A DNA stretch of 64,000 bases from Phyllobacterium calauticae. GTDB lineage: Bacteria > Pseudomonadota > Alphaproteobacteria > Rhizobiales > Rhizobiaceae. The notes under the pieces are model-generated. The model was not told the DNA's origin. It ran no database searches and saw only the letters and a list, made by a program, of their open reading frames with translations. The stretch covers positions 248,001-312,000 of the forward strand of contig NZ_JAGENB010000003.1 in assembly GCF_019991125.1 (NCBI RefSeq), given 5' to 3'. How positions within the stretch are numbered: the first letter of the stretch is position 1; each line of letters begins with the position of its first letter. Positions 19,562 through 29,102 of this stretch are shown one piece after another. A program made the position numbers and the translations under genes.

Positions 19562-20779
19562 TCAGGTGCCCGGGTTTTCGTTGCGGTCGGCGCTGGCTGC
19601 AAGATTGGCCATCAGGAAGACCACGACGAGCAGGCAGGCCAGCACCATATAGACCGGGCCGAACCCCGTGCGCCCGCCGACAAAGCCGATTGCCGATGGC
19701 GCGACCAGAATGCCGGAATAGCCCATCAGCGTGACGAGGCTGAGGGCGACGCCCGAAGACGTTCCCTTCTGGTTGCCGGCAGCCGAGAAGGCGATGGGCA
19801 CCATATTGGCAATGCCCAGCCCCGCAAACGCAAAGGCCAGAATGGCGATCCAGGGGCTTGGCGCAAGGCTTGCAACCAGCATGCCCGATGCACCAATGAG
19901 CGCGGAAATGCGCAATGTCTTCACCGCACCGAAGCGGTTGCGCACGCCGTCGCCGAGAAAGCGCATGACGGACATCGTTCCCGAAAATGCGGCGAAGGCA
20001 AATCCGGCCGTGGCAATATCGGCACCGCGCTCCTGCTTGAGGTAGAGAGCCGCCCAGTCGAGAACCGACCCTTCCGGAACCATGGAGAAAAGCGCCATGA
20101 TGCCGATGAGGTAAATCAGCGGGTTGGTCGGGAAAGCCAGCTTGCCCTTTTTCTCGTGCACCACCGGCGCATCTTCAGTGATCATGTAGCGGAACGCGGC
20201 CAGCCCCAGAACAACCGCAATGGCTGTGACCACCGCCGCGTGAACCAGATGGCCCTGTGCTTCGATCAGCAGGCCGCCAAGGGCGCCGCCGGCGAAGCCG
20301 CCAAGGCTCCAGAACCCGTGTGAGGATGACATGACAGCGCGCGACAGTTTTTTCTCCACCTCGACGGCATTGGCGTTCATGGCCACATCCATGCCGCCGA
20401 TGACGGCACCGAAGAGGAAAAGCGCGGGCGCCGCGATGTAAACATTCGGAGCCAGCGCCACCAGCAAAAGGGAAAAGCTGCAGAAGACGGCAAAGCCCTT
20501 GACCACCGCGCGCGACCCGTACCGGCCGATGAGGTAACCGCACCACGGCATCGCCGCCAGGGCGCCAAGGCCAAACACCAGGATCATCAGGCCGAGCGTG
20601 AACTCGCTGATGTGCAGGCGCGTCATGAAGACGGGGATCTGCGGCGCCCAGCTGCCGATCAGAAATCCATTGAAAAAGAAAGCGCTGGCAACTGCCCAGC
20701 GGCCATAGACGGCTTTCTTCCTGTAGAGGGAGGCATCCATAGTTTTATCACCAGCTTGAATTTCGGACAGGATGGACAT
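19562..20779 (-). CDS. MFS transporter (sugar/fucose-permease-like)
   Basis: A 405-residue inner-membrane transporter with about 12 hydrophobic segments. It resembles the FucP/YbjJ-type MFS group (GRWAVASAFFFNGFLIGSWA near the N-terminus, then LGLMILVFGLGALAAMPWCG). The ATG overlaps the stop of the DeoR-family gene upstream (TGATG), so the two are translationally coupled and the regulator probably controls this carrier. The substrate is unknown, perhaps a sugar or its derivative given the DeoR partner. Confidence 0.85.
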   Translation of the reverse strand: MSILSEIQAGDKTMDASLYRKKAVYGRWAVASAFFFNGFLIGSWAPQIPVFMTRLHISEFTLGLMILVFGLGALAAMPWCGYLIGRYGSRAVVKGFAVFCSFSLLLVALAPNVYIAAPALFLFGAVIGGMDVAMNANAVEVEKKLSRAVMSSSHGFWSLGGFAGGALGGLLIEAQGHLVHAAVVTAIAVVLGLAAFRYMITEDAPVVHEKKGKLAFPTNPLIYLIGIMALFSMVPEGSVLDWAALYLKQERGADIATAGFAFAAFSGTMSVMRFLGDGVRNRFGAVKTLRISALIGASGMLVASLAPSPWIAILAFAFAGLGIANMVPIAFSAAGNQKGTSSGVALSLVTLMGYSGILVAPSAIGFVGGRTGFGPVYMVLACLLVVVFLMANLAASADRNENPGT

Positions 20780-21561
20780 CACGCACCGCGTCTGTCGGCG
20801 ATGACGACTTCGACACCCACGCCGCGAATCCGCTCAACAATCGACGGGTCGGCGGTTCTGTCAGTAATCAGCGTCGATATGGCCGAGATGGGCGCAATGG
20901 CAAAGGGCGCCTGCTTCAGCAGCTTTTCAGCCGTGGCTAGCAGCATCACTTCATTGCTCGCCTTGCTCATGGCCAGTTTCAGATGCGCGTCCTCGTAGTT
21001 CTCGGCGCGCAGTGTCAGGCTCTCGTCGATAGCGCAGGCGCCGAGCACACAGTAGTCAACATGCATGAGCTGCACTTCGGCAAGCGGCGACTGCCCGATG
21101 ACGCTGCGGGTGAAACGATTCAGCGTGCCGCCAAGAAGGATAACCTCGCACAGGGGATGGTCGAGAGCGGCCGAGGCAATATCCGGCGAGCTGGTGATGA
21201 TGCGCATCTGCATGTTGACCGGCAGGGCGCGCACAAACTCAAGCACGGTCGTGCTCGAATCGAGAAGCATGGTGGAATTCGGGGCAATTCGTTCAGCGGC
21301 AACTGCGGCAACCGCCTTCTTCCCGGCCGTTTCATCCTTGGCGCGCTGCTGAAAGCTGCGAAAGCTCGAACTGCTGCGCGCTGCACCGCCATGGAAGCGC
21401 TGGACAAGCCCTGCTTCAGATAATTCGCGCAAATCCCGGCGTATGGAATCTTCCGAAACACCGAATTCCGTCGCAACGGCATTCGCCAGGACGCGGCCGG
21501 ATTCATTGACCCGTTTGAGGATCATGCTCTTCCGCTCTTCCGGCGACAGGTCTTTGGTCAT
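20779..21561 (-). CDS. DeoR/GlpR-family transcription repressor
   Basis: A 260-residue regulator beginning MTKDLSPEERKSMILKRV. The N-terminal DeoR helix-turn-helix spans about 10-65 (RVLANAVATEFGVSEDSIRR, then DLRELSEAGLVQRFHGGA). The rest is the DeoRC sugar-phosphate-sensing domain (MLLDSSTTVLEFVRAL; ITSSPDIA). The start at 21561 is preferred to longer in-frame starts that would run through the operator palindrome at 21660-21687. It is coupled to the downstream MFS gene and probably autoregulated. The effector is unknown. Confidence 0.9.
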   Translation of the reverse strand: MTKDLSPEERKSMILKRVNESGRVLANAVATEFGVSEDSIRRDLRELSEAGLVQRFHGGAARSSSSFRSFQQRAKDETAGKKAVAAVAAERIAPNSTMLLDSSTTVLEFVRALPVNMQMRIITSSPDIASAALDHPLCEVILLGGTLNRFTRSVIGQSPLAEVQLMHVDYCVLGACAIDESLTLRAENYEDAHLKLAMSKASNEVMLLATAEKLLKQAPFAIAPISAISTLITDRTADPSIVERIRGVGVEVVIADRRGA

Positions 21562-21634
21562 TGTGGAATACCCTGCACATGCGCGCTCACATCCCGCATC
21601 GGCTGCGGAACTCAACGACCCGACCATACTTCGC

Positions 21635-21687
21635 ATATGCGCACTATTCAATGCCTGTTTATGCCGATATGCGCACATATCGGCATA
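21635..21687 (-). promoter_or_regulatory. Probable operator of the DeoR-family gene
   Basis: A perfect 12-bp inverted repeat (TATGCCGATATG and CATATCGGCATA, 21660-21687, CGCA centre). ATATGCGCAC occurs twice as a direct repeat (21635-21644 and 21667-21676), 32 bp apart. It lies 74-126 bp upstream of the regulator start, inside the 230-bp gap to pyc. Confidence 0.65.
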
Positions 21688-21793
21688 AATGTGTTACATC
21701 GGGTGATGGGCGGCAGCACACATCCATCTCGTCGTGCCCCAAGATTGAGCTCAGGGGCACGACGCGGCCGGCTCTATGCGGATCGGATGGCGC

Positions 21794-24700
21794 TTACTCG
21801 TAGACGGCGAGCAGATCCTTGGCATCGATCTGGTCACCGGCGCGCACCAGAATTTCAGCCAGCGTCCCGTCCCGTTCGGCACGCAGGGCCGTTTCCATCT
21901 TCATCGCCTCGATGGAGAGGAGCACGTCACCCGCATTGACCTTCTGGCCAACCGAGACGCCGACCGTGGACACAATGCCCGGCATCGGCGCACCGACATG
22001 CTTGTCATTGCCAAGCTCTGCCTTGCGGCGGACGCCGACGCTGCCCGCACGGGTGCGGTCAGGCACCTTCACGCGGCGCGGCTGACCGTTCATTTCGAAG
22101 AACACGGTGACCATGCCCTTCTCATCCGGTTCACCCACTGCCTGATTGCGTACAACCAGGGTTTTGCCACGCTCGATATCGAGGAAGACTTCCTCTTCCT
22201 GCGCCAGCCCGTAGAAATAGACATGCGTCGGCAGGACACTGGTCGGACCGTAAGTGCCGTGCGTCACGGCAAAATCGGTGAACACTTTTGGATACATCAG
22301 ATAGGACGCAAATTCCTGGTCGCTGACCTTGCGCTCCAGCTTTTCCTCAATGTCCTTGCGCTCGGCCACGAGATCGGCCGGTGCCAGCAGTGAGCCCGGC
22401 CGCTCGGTGAATGGCTTTTCTGCTTTCAGGATCTTCTTCTGGATATCTTTGGGCCAGCCCTTCGGCGGTTGGCCGAGATCGCCGCGCATCATCGAAACCA
22501 CCGAATCCGGGAAGGAAATATCCTTGTCCGGGTTCTTCACGTCGGCGACGGACAAATCCTGACTGACCATCATCAGCGCCATATCGCCCACGACCTTGGA
22601 TGACGGGGTGACCTTGACGATATCCCCGAACATCTGGTTGACGTCGGCATAGGCCTGCGCCACTTCGTGCCAGCGCGTTTCAAGGCCGAGCGAGCGCGCC
22701 TGTTCCTTCAGGTTGGTGAACTGGCCGCCTGGCATTTCGTGCAGATAGACTTCCGATGCCGGTCCCTTCAGATCGCTTTCGAATGCCGCATATTGGGTGC
22801 GGACCGCCTCCCAGTAGAACGAGATGCGGCGGATCCATTCCGGATCAAGCCCGGGATCGCGCTCCGTGCCCTTGAGGGCTTCGACGATCGAACCGAGACA
22901 GGGCTGCGAGGTATTGCCGGACAGGGCATCCATGGCGGCATCGACCACATCGACTCCCGCATCCACGGCGGCAAGTACGGTTGCCGCTGAAATGCCCGAC
23001 GTGTCATGCGTGTGGAAATGCAGCGGCAGGTCGGTCGCCTCGCGCAGTGCCTTGAACAGCACCTTGGCAGCGCCCGGCTTGAGCAGCCCGGCCATGTCCT
23101 TGACCGCGATGATATGCGCGCCGGCCTTTTCCACTTCCTGCGCCAGATCGACATAATATTTCAGGTCGTATTTCGGCCGGGCGGAATTCAGGATATCGCC
23201 GGTGTAGCAGATGGCGGCTTCACACAGCTTGTCCTCCTCCAGCACCGCATCCATGGTGACGCGCATGTTCTCGACCCAGTTGAGACTGTCGAACACGCGG
23301 AACACATCGACGCCGTTGCGGGCGGCCTGCTGCACGAAATACTTGACCACATTGTCAGGATAGCTCTTGTAGCCCACACCGTTGGCGCCGCGCAGCAGCA
23401 TCTGCAACAGGATGTTCGGTGCCGCTTCGCGCACGTCTGCAAGCCGCTCCCATGGATCTTCCGTCAGGAAGCGCATGGCCACGTCGAACGTCGCGCCGCC
23501 CCAGCACTCCAGCGAGAACAGCTGCGGCAAGGCGCGTGCATAGGTACCGGCGACCCGGGCGATATCGAAGGTGCGCATCCGCGTTGCGAGCAGGGACTGA
23601 TGGCCGTCGCGCATGGTGGTATCGGTGAACAGGGCGCGCTTTTCATTGCGCATCCATTCGGCAAACTTCTTCGGCCCCAACTGATCCAGCAGCTGCTTGG
23701 TGCCATCCGGGATCGGTGTCTCAATGAACGGCACCCGCGGCAGCGCCGCTTCGGCCGGTGGCGTGGCACGGCCCTTGGTTTCCGGATGGCCATTGACGGT
23801 AACATCGGCCAGATAGGTCAGAAGCTTGGTGGCGCGATCCTGGCGCTTCACCTGTGCGAACAGCTCCGGCGTCGTGTCGATGAACTTCGTCGTGTAGCTG
23901 TTATCGGCGAACTTCGGATGGGTGATGATGGCTTCAAGGAAGGTCAGGTTGGTGGCAACACCGCGGATGCGGAACTCGCGCAAGGCGCGGTGCATACGCT
24001 GGATCGTCTCGTCGGCGGTCGGCGACCACGCCGTGATCTTTTCCAGAAGCGGATCGTAATAGCGGGTGATGACAGCGCCCGAATAGGCGGTACCGCCGTC
24101 CAGCCGGATGCCGAAACCGGTTGCGCCGCGATAGGCGGTGATACGGCCGTAATCCGGAATGAAGTTCTGTTCGGGATCTTCCGTGGTGATGCGGCACTGC
24201 AACGCGTGGCCGTTCAGCCTGATGTCCTTTTGCGCGGGAACGCCGGATTCCGGCGTTCCGATCGTTGCGCCTTCCAGAATGCGGATCTGCGCCTTGACGA
24301 TATCGATGCCGGTGACTTCCTCGGTCACCGTGTGTTCCACCTGAATACGTGGATTGACCTCGATGAAATAGAACTGGTTTGTGTCGGCATCCATCAGGAA
24401 TTCGATGGTGCCCGCACCGATATAAGCTGTTTTCGCGGCAATCTTCAGGCCGTAATCGGCAATCTCCTTGCGCTGCGCCTCGTTGAGGTAAGGTGCCGGC
24501 GCGCGCTCAACAACCTTCTGGTTGCGGCGCTGGATCGAACAATCGCGCTCGAACAGATGCACCGCATTGCCGTGCGTATCGCCAAGAATCTGCACCTCGA
24601 CGTGGCGCGCGCGCTGCACCAGCTTTTCAAGGTAGACTTCATCCTTGCCGAAGGCGGCCTTGGCCTCGCGCTTGCCCTCGGTGACCTCACGGGCAATATC

Positions 24701-25249
24701 ATCCGGCGAGAAGATGGCGCGCATGCCGCGCCCGCCGCCACCCCAGGATGCCTTCAGCATGACGGGGTAGCCGATCGTCTCGGCGAGCTTCTTCACCTCG
24801 TCCATGTCGTCGGGCAGCGGGTCGGTTGCCGGCACGACCGGAACGCCGATCTCAATGGCGAGATTGCGGGCAGCAACCTTGTTGCCGAGGCGGCGCATGG
24901 TTTCCGGCTTCGGCCCGATGAAGATAATTCCGGCTTCACCGCAGGCCTCGGCAAATTCCGGGCTTTCGGACAAGAGGCCATAGCCCGGATGGATGGCGTC
25001 AGCGCCCGACAGCTTTGCCACCCGGATGATTTCCTCGATCGACAGATAGCTTTCGATCGGCCCCATGTCTTTGGCCAGATGCGGCCCGCGCCCAACCTGA
25101 TAGGACTCATCCGCCTTGAAACGGTGCAGCGCCAGCTTGTCTTCCTCCGCCCATATCGCCACGGTTTTCATGCCAAGCTCGTTGGCGGCGCGGAAAACAC
25201 GGATGGCGATTTCTGATCGATTGGCGACGAGGATCTTCTTGATAGGCAA
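21794..25249 (-). CDS. pyc: Pyruvate carboxylase
   Basis: A single-chain biotin enzyme of 1151 residues that carboxylates pyruvate to oxaloacetate, feeding the TCA cycle and gluconeogenesis. Domain order: biotin carboxylase at about 1-460 (ATP-grasp loop KASWGGGGRGMR), carboxyltransferase barrel at about 540-830 (TTMRDGHQSLLATRMRT), an allosteric/PC tetramerisation linker, and the biotin carrier domain with AMKMET, whose modified Lys is residue 1117. The full length is standard, with no frameshift. It is separated from livK by 170 bp holding a terminator. Confidence 0.97.
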   Translation of the reverse strand: MPIKKILVANRSEIAIRVFRAANELGMKTVAIWAEEDKLALHRFKADESYQVGRGPHLAKDMGPIESYLSIEEIIRVAKLSGADAIHPGYGLLSESPEFAEACGEAGIIFIGPKPETMRRLGNKVAARNLAIEIGVPVVPATDPLPDDMDEVKKLAETIGYPVMLKASWGGGGRGMRAIFSPDDIAREVTEGKREAKAAFGKDEVYLEKLVQRARHVEVQILGDTHGNAVHLFERDCSIQRRNQKVVERAPAPYLNEAQRKEIADYGLKIAAKTAYIGAGTIEFLMDADTNQFYFIEVNPRIQVEHTVTEEVTGIDIVKAQIRILEGATIGTPESGVPAQKDIRLNGHALQCRITTEDPEQNFIPDYGRITAYRGATGFGIRLDGGTAYSGAVITRYYDPLLEKITAWSPTADETIQRMHRALREFRIRGVATNLTFLEAIITHPKFADNSYTTKFIDTTPELFAQVKRQDRATKLLTYLADVTVNGHPETKGRATPPAEAALPRVPFIETPIPDGTKQLLDQLGPKKFAEWMRNEKRALFTDTTMRDGHQSLLATRMRTFDIARVAGTYARALPQLFSLECWGGATFDVAMRFLTEDPWERLADVREAAPNILLQMLLRGANGVGYKSYPDNVVKYFVQQAARNGVDVFRVFDSLNWVENMRVTMDAVLEEDKLCEAAICYTGDILNSARPKYDLKYYVDLAQEVEKAGAHIIAVKDMAGLLKPGAAKVLFKALREATDLPLHFHTHDTSGISAATVLAAVDAGVDVVDAAMDALSGNTSQPCLGSIVEALKGTERDPGLDPEWIRRISFYWEAVRTQYAAFESDLKGPASEVYLHEMPGGQFTNLKEQARSLGLETRWHEVAQAYADVNQMFGDIVKVTPSSKVVGDMALMMVSQDLSVADVKNPDKDISFPDSVVSMMRGDLGQPPKGWPKDIQKKILKAEKPFTERPGSLLAPADLVAERKDIEEKLERKVSDQEFASYLMYPKVFTDFAVTHGTYGPTSVLPTHVYFYGLAQEEEVFLDIERGKTLVVRNQAVGEPDEKGMVTVFFEMNGQPRRVKVPDRTRAGSVGVRRKAELGNDKHVGAPMPGIVSTVGVSVGQKVNAGDVLLSIEAMKMETALRAERDGTLAEILVRAGDQIDAKDLLAVYE

Positions 25250-25366
25250 GGCGAAAACTCCGAAATCTCATAGAGGCAATATGAGTGGTAAAACCCTATT
25301 GGCGGGGTGATTGCTGCACTGCAAACAATGCATATTGATCACAAGACGGTGAAATGTCCAACGGCA

Positions 25367-25394
25367 AAATGCCCGGCATGAGAGCCGGGCATTT
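25367..25394 (-). terminator. Hairpin terminator downstream of livK
   Basis: AAATGCCCGGC and GCCGGGCATTT, 11 perfect pairs around a 6-nt loop. The minus-strand T-tract is short (ATTTTG). Confidence 0.7.
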
Positions 25395-25419
25395 CGCATG
25401 AGATAGCAAGCGGAAAGGC

Positions 25420-26535
25420 TTACTGCTGGATGTAGGTGTACTTGCCGTCCTTGTCCTTCTTCCATTCGTACATGACGTAGCCTGGAAGCTTCGGATCGCC
25501 CTTTTCGTCAAAGGAGATATCGCCGAGAACCGACTTGAACGGGCCTTTTCCCTTCAGAGCCTTGGCAACGGTTTCAGGATCGTTCGACTTAGCAGCGGTT
25601 GCTGCTTCGACGATGGCCTGCACGGCGGCATAGGCGTAGAGGGTGTAGGCTTCCGGCTCAAAACCGGCCTTGCGGAACTTCTCGACCAGTTCCTTGTTGG
25701 CCGGGTTGTTGCGCGGATCGGGACCGAACGTGTTGAGCGTACCGACCACGGCGTCGCCGGCAATCGCTGCGAGCTCGTTGGTAACGATGCCGTCGCCGGA
25801 GATGAACTTGACCTTCAGGCCCTGATCAGCCAGCTGGCGGATGATCAGACCAGCTTCGGTATGCAGACCACCCCAATAAAGGACGGTAACGCCGGCCTGC
25901 TTTGCCTTGGCGATCAGTGCGGAGAAGTCCTTGTCGCCAACGTTGACGCCTTCATAAAGAACAGGCTTCAAGCCCTTTGCTTCGATCGTCTTCTTGGTTT
26001 CATCGGCAAGACCCTGACCATAAGGCGTCTTGTCATGGATGACCGCGATCTTTGCATCCTTGTAATGCTCGGCGATATAGGCACCGGCAATGGCACCCTG
26101 CTGGTCATCGCGACCGCATGTGCGGAATGTGTTCCACAGGCCGCGTTCGGTGAACACAGGGTTTGTCGCGGCTGGTGTTACTTCAACAATGCCGTTTTCC
26201 GCATAGACTTCGGATGCCGGAATGGATACGCCGGAATTGAAGTGACCGACAACGAACTTCACGCCATCGGCAACGAACTTGTTGGCAACCGAAACGCCCT
26301 GCTTGGCGTCGGAAACGTCATCGCCCAGAACGAATTTGATCTTTTCGCCATTCACGCCGCCAGCCGCATTGACCACCTCTGCGGCCGCTTCGGCACCCTT
26401 CTGGATCTGCGCGCCGTAAGCGGCATTGGGGCCGGTCAACGGAGCACCAATACCGACCAGAAGATCAGCATAGGCGTGACCGCCCAAAGCGAGCATTGCT
26501 GCAACAGCAACACCCGAGAACAGTGACTTCTTCAT
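25420..26535 (-). CDS. livK: Branched-chain amino-acid ABC transporter, substrate-binding protein
   Basis: A 371-residue periplasmic binding protein with a clear Sec signal peptide ([19 protein letters not shown], cleavage after AYA). The mature part starts with [20 protein letters not shown] and has [15 protein letters not shown], the LivJ/LivK/BraC pattern. It binds branched-chain or related amino acids and delivers them to LivHM. The ATG at 26535 has GGGAG 7 nt upstream. It lies last in the liv cluster; the 127-bp gap before it may hold a separate promoter, which would fit the excess of binding protein that such systems need. Confidence 0.93.
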   Translation of the reverse strand: MKKSLFSGVAVAAMLALGGHAYADLLVGIGAPLTGPNAAYGAQIQKGAEAAAEVVNAAGGVNGEKIKFVLGDDVSDAKQGVSVANKFVADGVKFVVGHFNSGVSIPASEVYAENGIVEVTPAATNPVFTERGLWNTFRTCGRDDQQGAIAGAYIAEHYKDAKIAVIHDKTPYGQGLADETKKTIEAKGLKPVLYEGVNVGDKDFSALIAKAKQAGVTVLYWGGLHTEAGLIIRQLADQGLKVKFISGDGIVTNELAAIAGDAVVGTLNTFGPDPRNNPANKELVEKFRKAGFEPEAYTLYAYAAVQAIVEAATAAKSNDPETVAKALKGKGPFKSVLGDISFDEKGDPKLPGYVMYEWKKDKDGKYTYIQQ

Positions 26536-26662
26536 TTGAAAACTCCCATTTTCTAGGTACTTACGAAACCCCTAACGATGAAATCTTCCCATCGCTTGAA
26601 GACCACATTTGCCGATTTTCCGGCGGTTGTCACGCTGATTCATTTCGCGTCAGCGAGATTGC

Positions 26663-27016
26663 TTAGGCCCCTTTTCTTTCCTTGAACGAGAAGGGGGAAA
26701 CTTTTTCATAGAGCCAGTGATATTGCTGAACCATCTGGTTTGTCCGGGTGTAGCGATAGCCCAATGTACCGATGATGATCAGCACGATCGTGTCGACGAT
26801 GTAGTAGTGCAGCGTCACCATCGTTCCCTCAAACAGGGCGAAGTGGATGAAGCGGACGCCGATGCCGAGAAGCAGCATGTAGAAGATCAGGATTGTATGG
26901 GAACGCCATGTCTTGGCGCAGGCGCGGCCCGCCATCCATGCGGCCCAGCCACCCATGACGCAGGTTACCAGCACAAACAGCCAGAATGAGGGTTCTTCGT
27001 ACAAAATGCCTTGCAT
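26663..27016 (-). CDS. Small membrane protein of the liv cluster (DUF6867-like)
   Basis: A 117-residue protein with three predicted membrane helices (FWLFVLVTCVMGGWAAWMAG; ILIFYMLLLGIGVRFIHFAL; YYIVDTIVLIIIGTLGYRY) and a short aromatic, basic C-terminus. I recognise it as a protein that recurs inside rhizobial branched-chain amino-acid transporter operons, annotated as DUF6867; its role is unknown. GGGGAA precedes its ATG. It sits between livF and livK, so it is probably produced with the transporter and may be an accessory subunit. Confidence 0.75.
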   Translation of the reverse strand: MQGILYEEPSFWLFVLVTCVMGGWAAWMAGRACAKTWRSHTILIFYMLLLGIGVRFIHFALFEGTMVTLHYYIVDTIVLIIIGTLGYRYTRTNQMVQQYHWLYEKVSPFSFKERKGA

Positions 27017-27037
27017 GGCAGTATTCCCCTTGCAGCA

Positions 27038-27067
27038 CCGGATTTTCCAGACCCGCTGGAAAGCCGG
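27038..27067 (-). other. Intra-operon hairpin between livF and the DUF6867-like gene
   Basis: TTTCCAG and CTGGAAA (27044-27050, 27056-27062) around ACCCG, extended by CCGG on both sides. There is no T-tract on the minus strand, so it may act in mRNA processing or stability rather than full termination. Confidence 0.5.
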
Positions 27068-27078
27068 TCCTATTTTTG

Positions 27079-27828
27079 TCAGTGACGCCCGCCCTCGAGA
27101 TAGGCGGCGCGCACTTCCGGATTGGCGAGAAGATCCTTGCTCGATCCGCTCATCGTCACGATACCATTGACCATCACATAGCCGCGATCCGCCAGTTTCA
27201 GCGCGCCAAAGGCATTCTGTTCAACCAGAAACACCGTCAGGCCCGTGGACTTGTTCAGTTCCTTGATCGCCTCGAAAATGTGCTTGATGATCAACGGAGC
27301 AAGACCCAGCGACGGCTCGTCCAGAAGCAGCAGGCGCGGACGCGCCATCAATGCGCGGCCGATGGCCAGCATTTGCTGCTCACCGCCCGACAGGGTACCG
27401 CCGCGCTGGTTGATGCGTTCCTTCAGGCGCGGAAACAGGTCGAAAACCTTGCGCACGTCCTCGTCATAAAACTCCAGATTGTCGAGGCTGGCACCCATCT
27501 GCAGGTTTTCCTGCACAGTCATGCGCGGGAATATGCGGCGGCCTTCCGGCGACTGGGCGATGCGCAGGCGCGCGATCTCATGGGTCGGCAATTGCGTGAT
27601 GTCCTGGCCGGCAAACATCACCCGGCCCTTGCGGGCCCGAGGCATGCCGAAAATGGTCATCATCAGCGTCGACTTGCCGGCGCCGTTGGCACCGATCAGC
27701 GTGACGATTTCACCGGCGTCCGCATGGACGCTGACACCGCTGAGCGCGCGGATATTGCCGTAATAGGTTTCAACGTTCTCGACGCTGAGAAGGGCCCCTG
27801 TCCTCGGAAGAGTTTGTGTTTCCGACAT
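27079..27828 (-). CDS. livF: Branched-chain amino-acid ABC transporter, ATP-binding protein LivF
   Basis: A 249-residue ABC ATPase. Walker A is GANGAGKST, the signature is LSGGEQQMLAIGRALM, and Walker B is LLLLDEPSLGLAP. LivF-type features include the VSVHADAGEIVTLIG segment. The ATG at 27828 overlaps the livG stop by one base, so the pair is translationally coupled. With LivG it powers uptake through LivHM. Cytosolic face of the inner membrane. Confidence 0.95.
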   Translation of the reverse strand: MSETQTLPRTGALLSVENVETYYGNIRALSGVSVHADAGEIVTLIGANGAGKSTLMMTIFGMPRARKGRVMFAGQDITQLPTHEIARLRIAQSPEGRRIFPRMTVQENLQMGASLDNLEFYDEDVRKVFDLFPRLKERINQRGGTLSGGEQQMLAIGRALMARPRLLLLDEPSLGLAPLIIKHIFEAIKELNKSTGLTVFLVEQNAFGALKLADRGYVMVNGIVTMSGSSKDLLANPEVRAAYLEGGRH

Positions 27829-29102
27829 CACTTAGCCCCTCCGGTCTTCTTCGCAGCCGGCTTGCCCTGGCTCTCTTTCGCCAGCTTTTTGGCCTGGCCG
27901 ATCCAGTCTTCGCGCGCGATGCGCCCGTCAAACGCCAGATAGGCTTCGGCGGCGATCACATCGGCCTTCTTCCAGGCCGCGATCTGGTCGAAATGGAAAA
28001 TGCCATGTTCGTTGAGCCTGCGCTCGTTGACCGGGCCAATCCCCTTGATCAGGGTCAGATTGTCGGGCGTGCCGCCGCGCGGTGCGGCGAGCGCATTGGC
28101 GGTTGCTCCCGCCTTGATTGCCGGACCGGCGGGCTTTGCCGCGGCTTCGGCGGTTGCAGCAGCGGGCGCTTCCGGGTGCGTCTCCGTGATTTCCTGGATG
28201 GCCTCCGTGGACAAGAGATCAACGGCCGCCGTGATATCATCAGCGCCGGTCGCCGCTGCGTGCTCGATCAGCTCGACCACCTCTTCGTCCTCGACACCGA
28301 GATAGGCGGCAATGACCTTCGGGTCATTCTTCACGCTCGCCGGCGTTCCGTCGGAAATCTTCGTGCCGTATTCCAGAACAACGACGTGATCCGAGATTTC
28401 CATCACCACGGACATGTCATGCTCGATCAGGATGATCGAGGTCCCGGTTTCATCGCGGATGCTGAGCAGCAGCTGGTTCAGCTCCGCCGATTCACGCGCG
28501 TTGAGACCAGCGGCGGGTTCGTCCAGGCAGAGAAGCTCCGGATCGGTGCACATGGCACGGGCGATCTCGAGACGCCGCTGCGCGCCATAGGGCAGATCGC
28601 CTGCCGGATCGTCGGCGCGGTCGATGAGGTTGATCTTCTGCAGCCAGAAACGGGCTTTCTCGATCGCGTCGGCGGCAGCCTTCTTGTAGGTGGGAAAGCC
28701 GAGAAGACCGAGGATCGTATAACCCGACGACAGCATCAGGGGATTATGCTGGGCGACCAGCAGGTTCTCCAGAACGGTCAGCCCCGAGAACAGCCGGATG
28801 TTCTGGAACGTGCGTGCCACTTTCGCCTTCTTGGTGATGACGAAGTCGGCCATGCGCTCCAGAAGATATTCCTCGCCATTCTGCCGGGTCATGGTCAGCA
28901 TGCCTTCGGTCGGCTTGTAAAATCCGGTGATGCAATTGAACACCGTGGTCTTGCCTGCACCGTTCGGGCCGATCAGGGCGGTGATGTCCCCGCGCTTGGC
29001 TTCGAAGTTCAGGTCGTTGATGGCGATAAGCCCGCCAAACTTCATCGAGAGATGTTCAACGCGCAGCACGGCGCTGGGATTGTTACGCACTTCCGAAACC
29101 AT
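27828..29102 (-). CDS. livG: Branched-chain amino-acid ABC transporter, ATP-binding protein LivG with C-terminal helix-hairpin-helix extension
   Basis: A 424-residue protein. The first 270 residues are an ordinary LivG ATPase: GPNGAGKTTVFNCITG (Walker A), LPYGAQRRLEIARAM (signature) and LLCLDEPAAGLN (Walker B). The usual family length is about 250-290. Residues from about 270 to 340 are an Ala/Glu-rich linker, and about 345-410 form a helix-hairpin-helix-like domain (LTLIKGIGPVNERRLNEHG, then REDWIGQAKKLAKES), similar to C-terminal extensions found on some rhizobial NuoE and L21 proteins. The tail is basic. The extension's role is unknown. It overlaps livF and livM by one base each. Confidence 0.93.
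   Translation of the reverse strand: MVSEVRNNPSAVLRVEHLSMKFGGLIAINDLNFEAKRGDITALIGPNGAGKTTVFNCITGFYKPTEGMLTMTRQNGEEYLLERMADFVITKKAKVARTFQNIRLFSGLTVLENLLVAQHNPLMLSSGYTILGLLGFPTYKKAAADAIEKARFWLQKINLIDRADDPAGDLPYGAQRRLEIARAMCTDPELLCLDEPAAGLNARESAELNQLLLSIRDETGTSIILIEHDMSVVMEISDHVVVLEYGTKISDGTPASVKNDPKVIAAYLGVEDEEVVELIEHAAATGADDITAAVDLLSTEAIQEITETHPEAPAAATAEAAAKPAGPAIKAGATANALAAPRGGTPDNLTLIKGIGPVNERRLNEHGIFHFDQIAAWKKADVIAAEAYLAFDGRIAREDWIGQAKKLAKESQGKPAAKKTGGAK

Noticed and set aside
19562-20779. Toxin-antitoxin or defence system in the accessory-looking MFS/DeoR region
   Set aside because: Both genes are ordinary carrier and regulator families, and no nuclease, toxin or ATPase typical of defence islands is present.
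23006-25216. Open frame of 736 codons on the plus strand opposite pyc
   Set aside because: It is antisense to a well-defined pyruvate carboxylase, has no recognisable domain and arises from the strong codon bias of the real gene.
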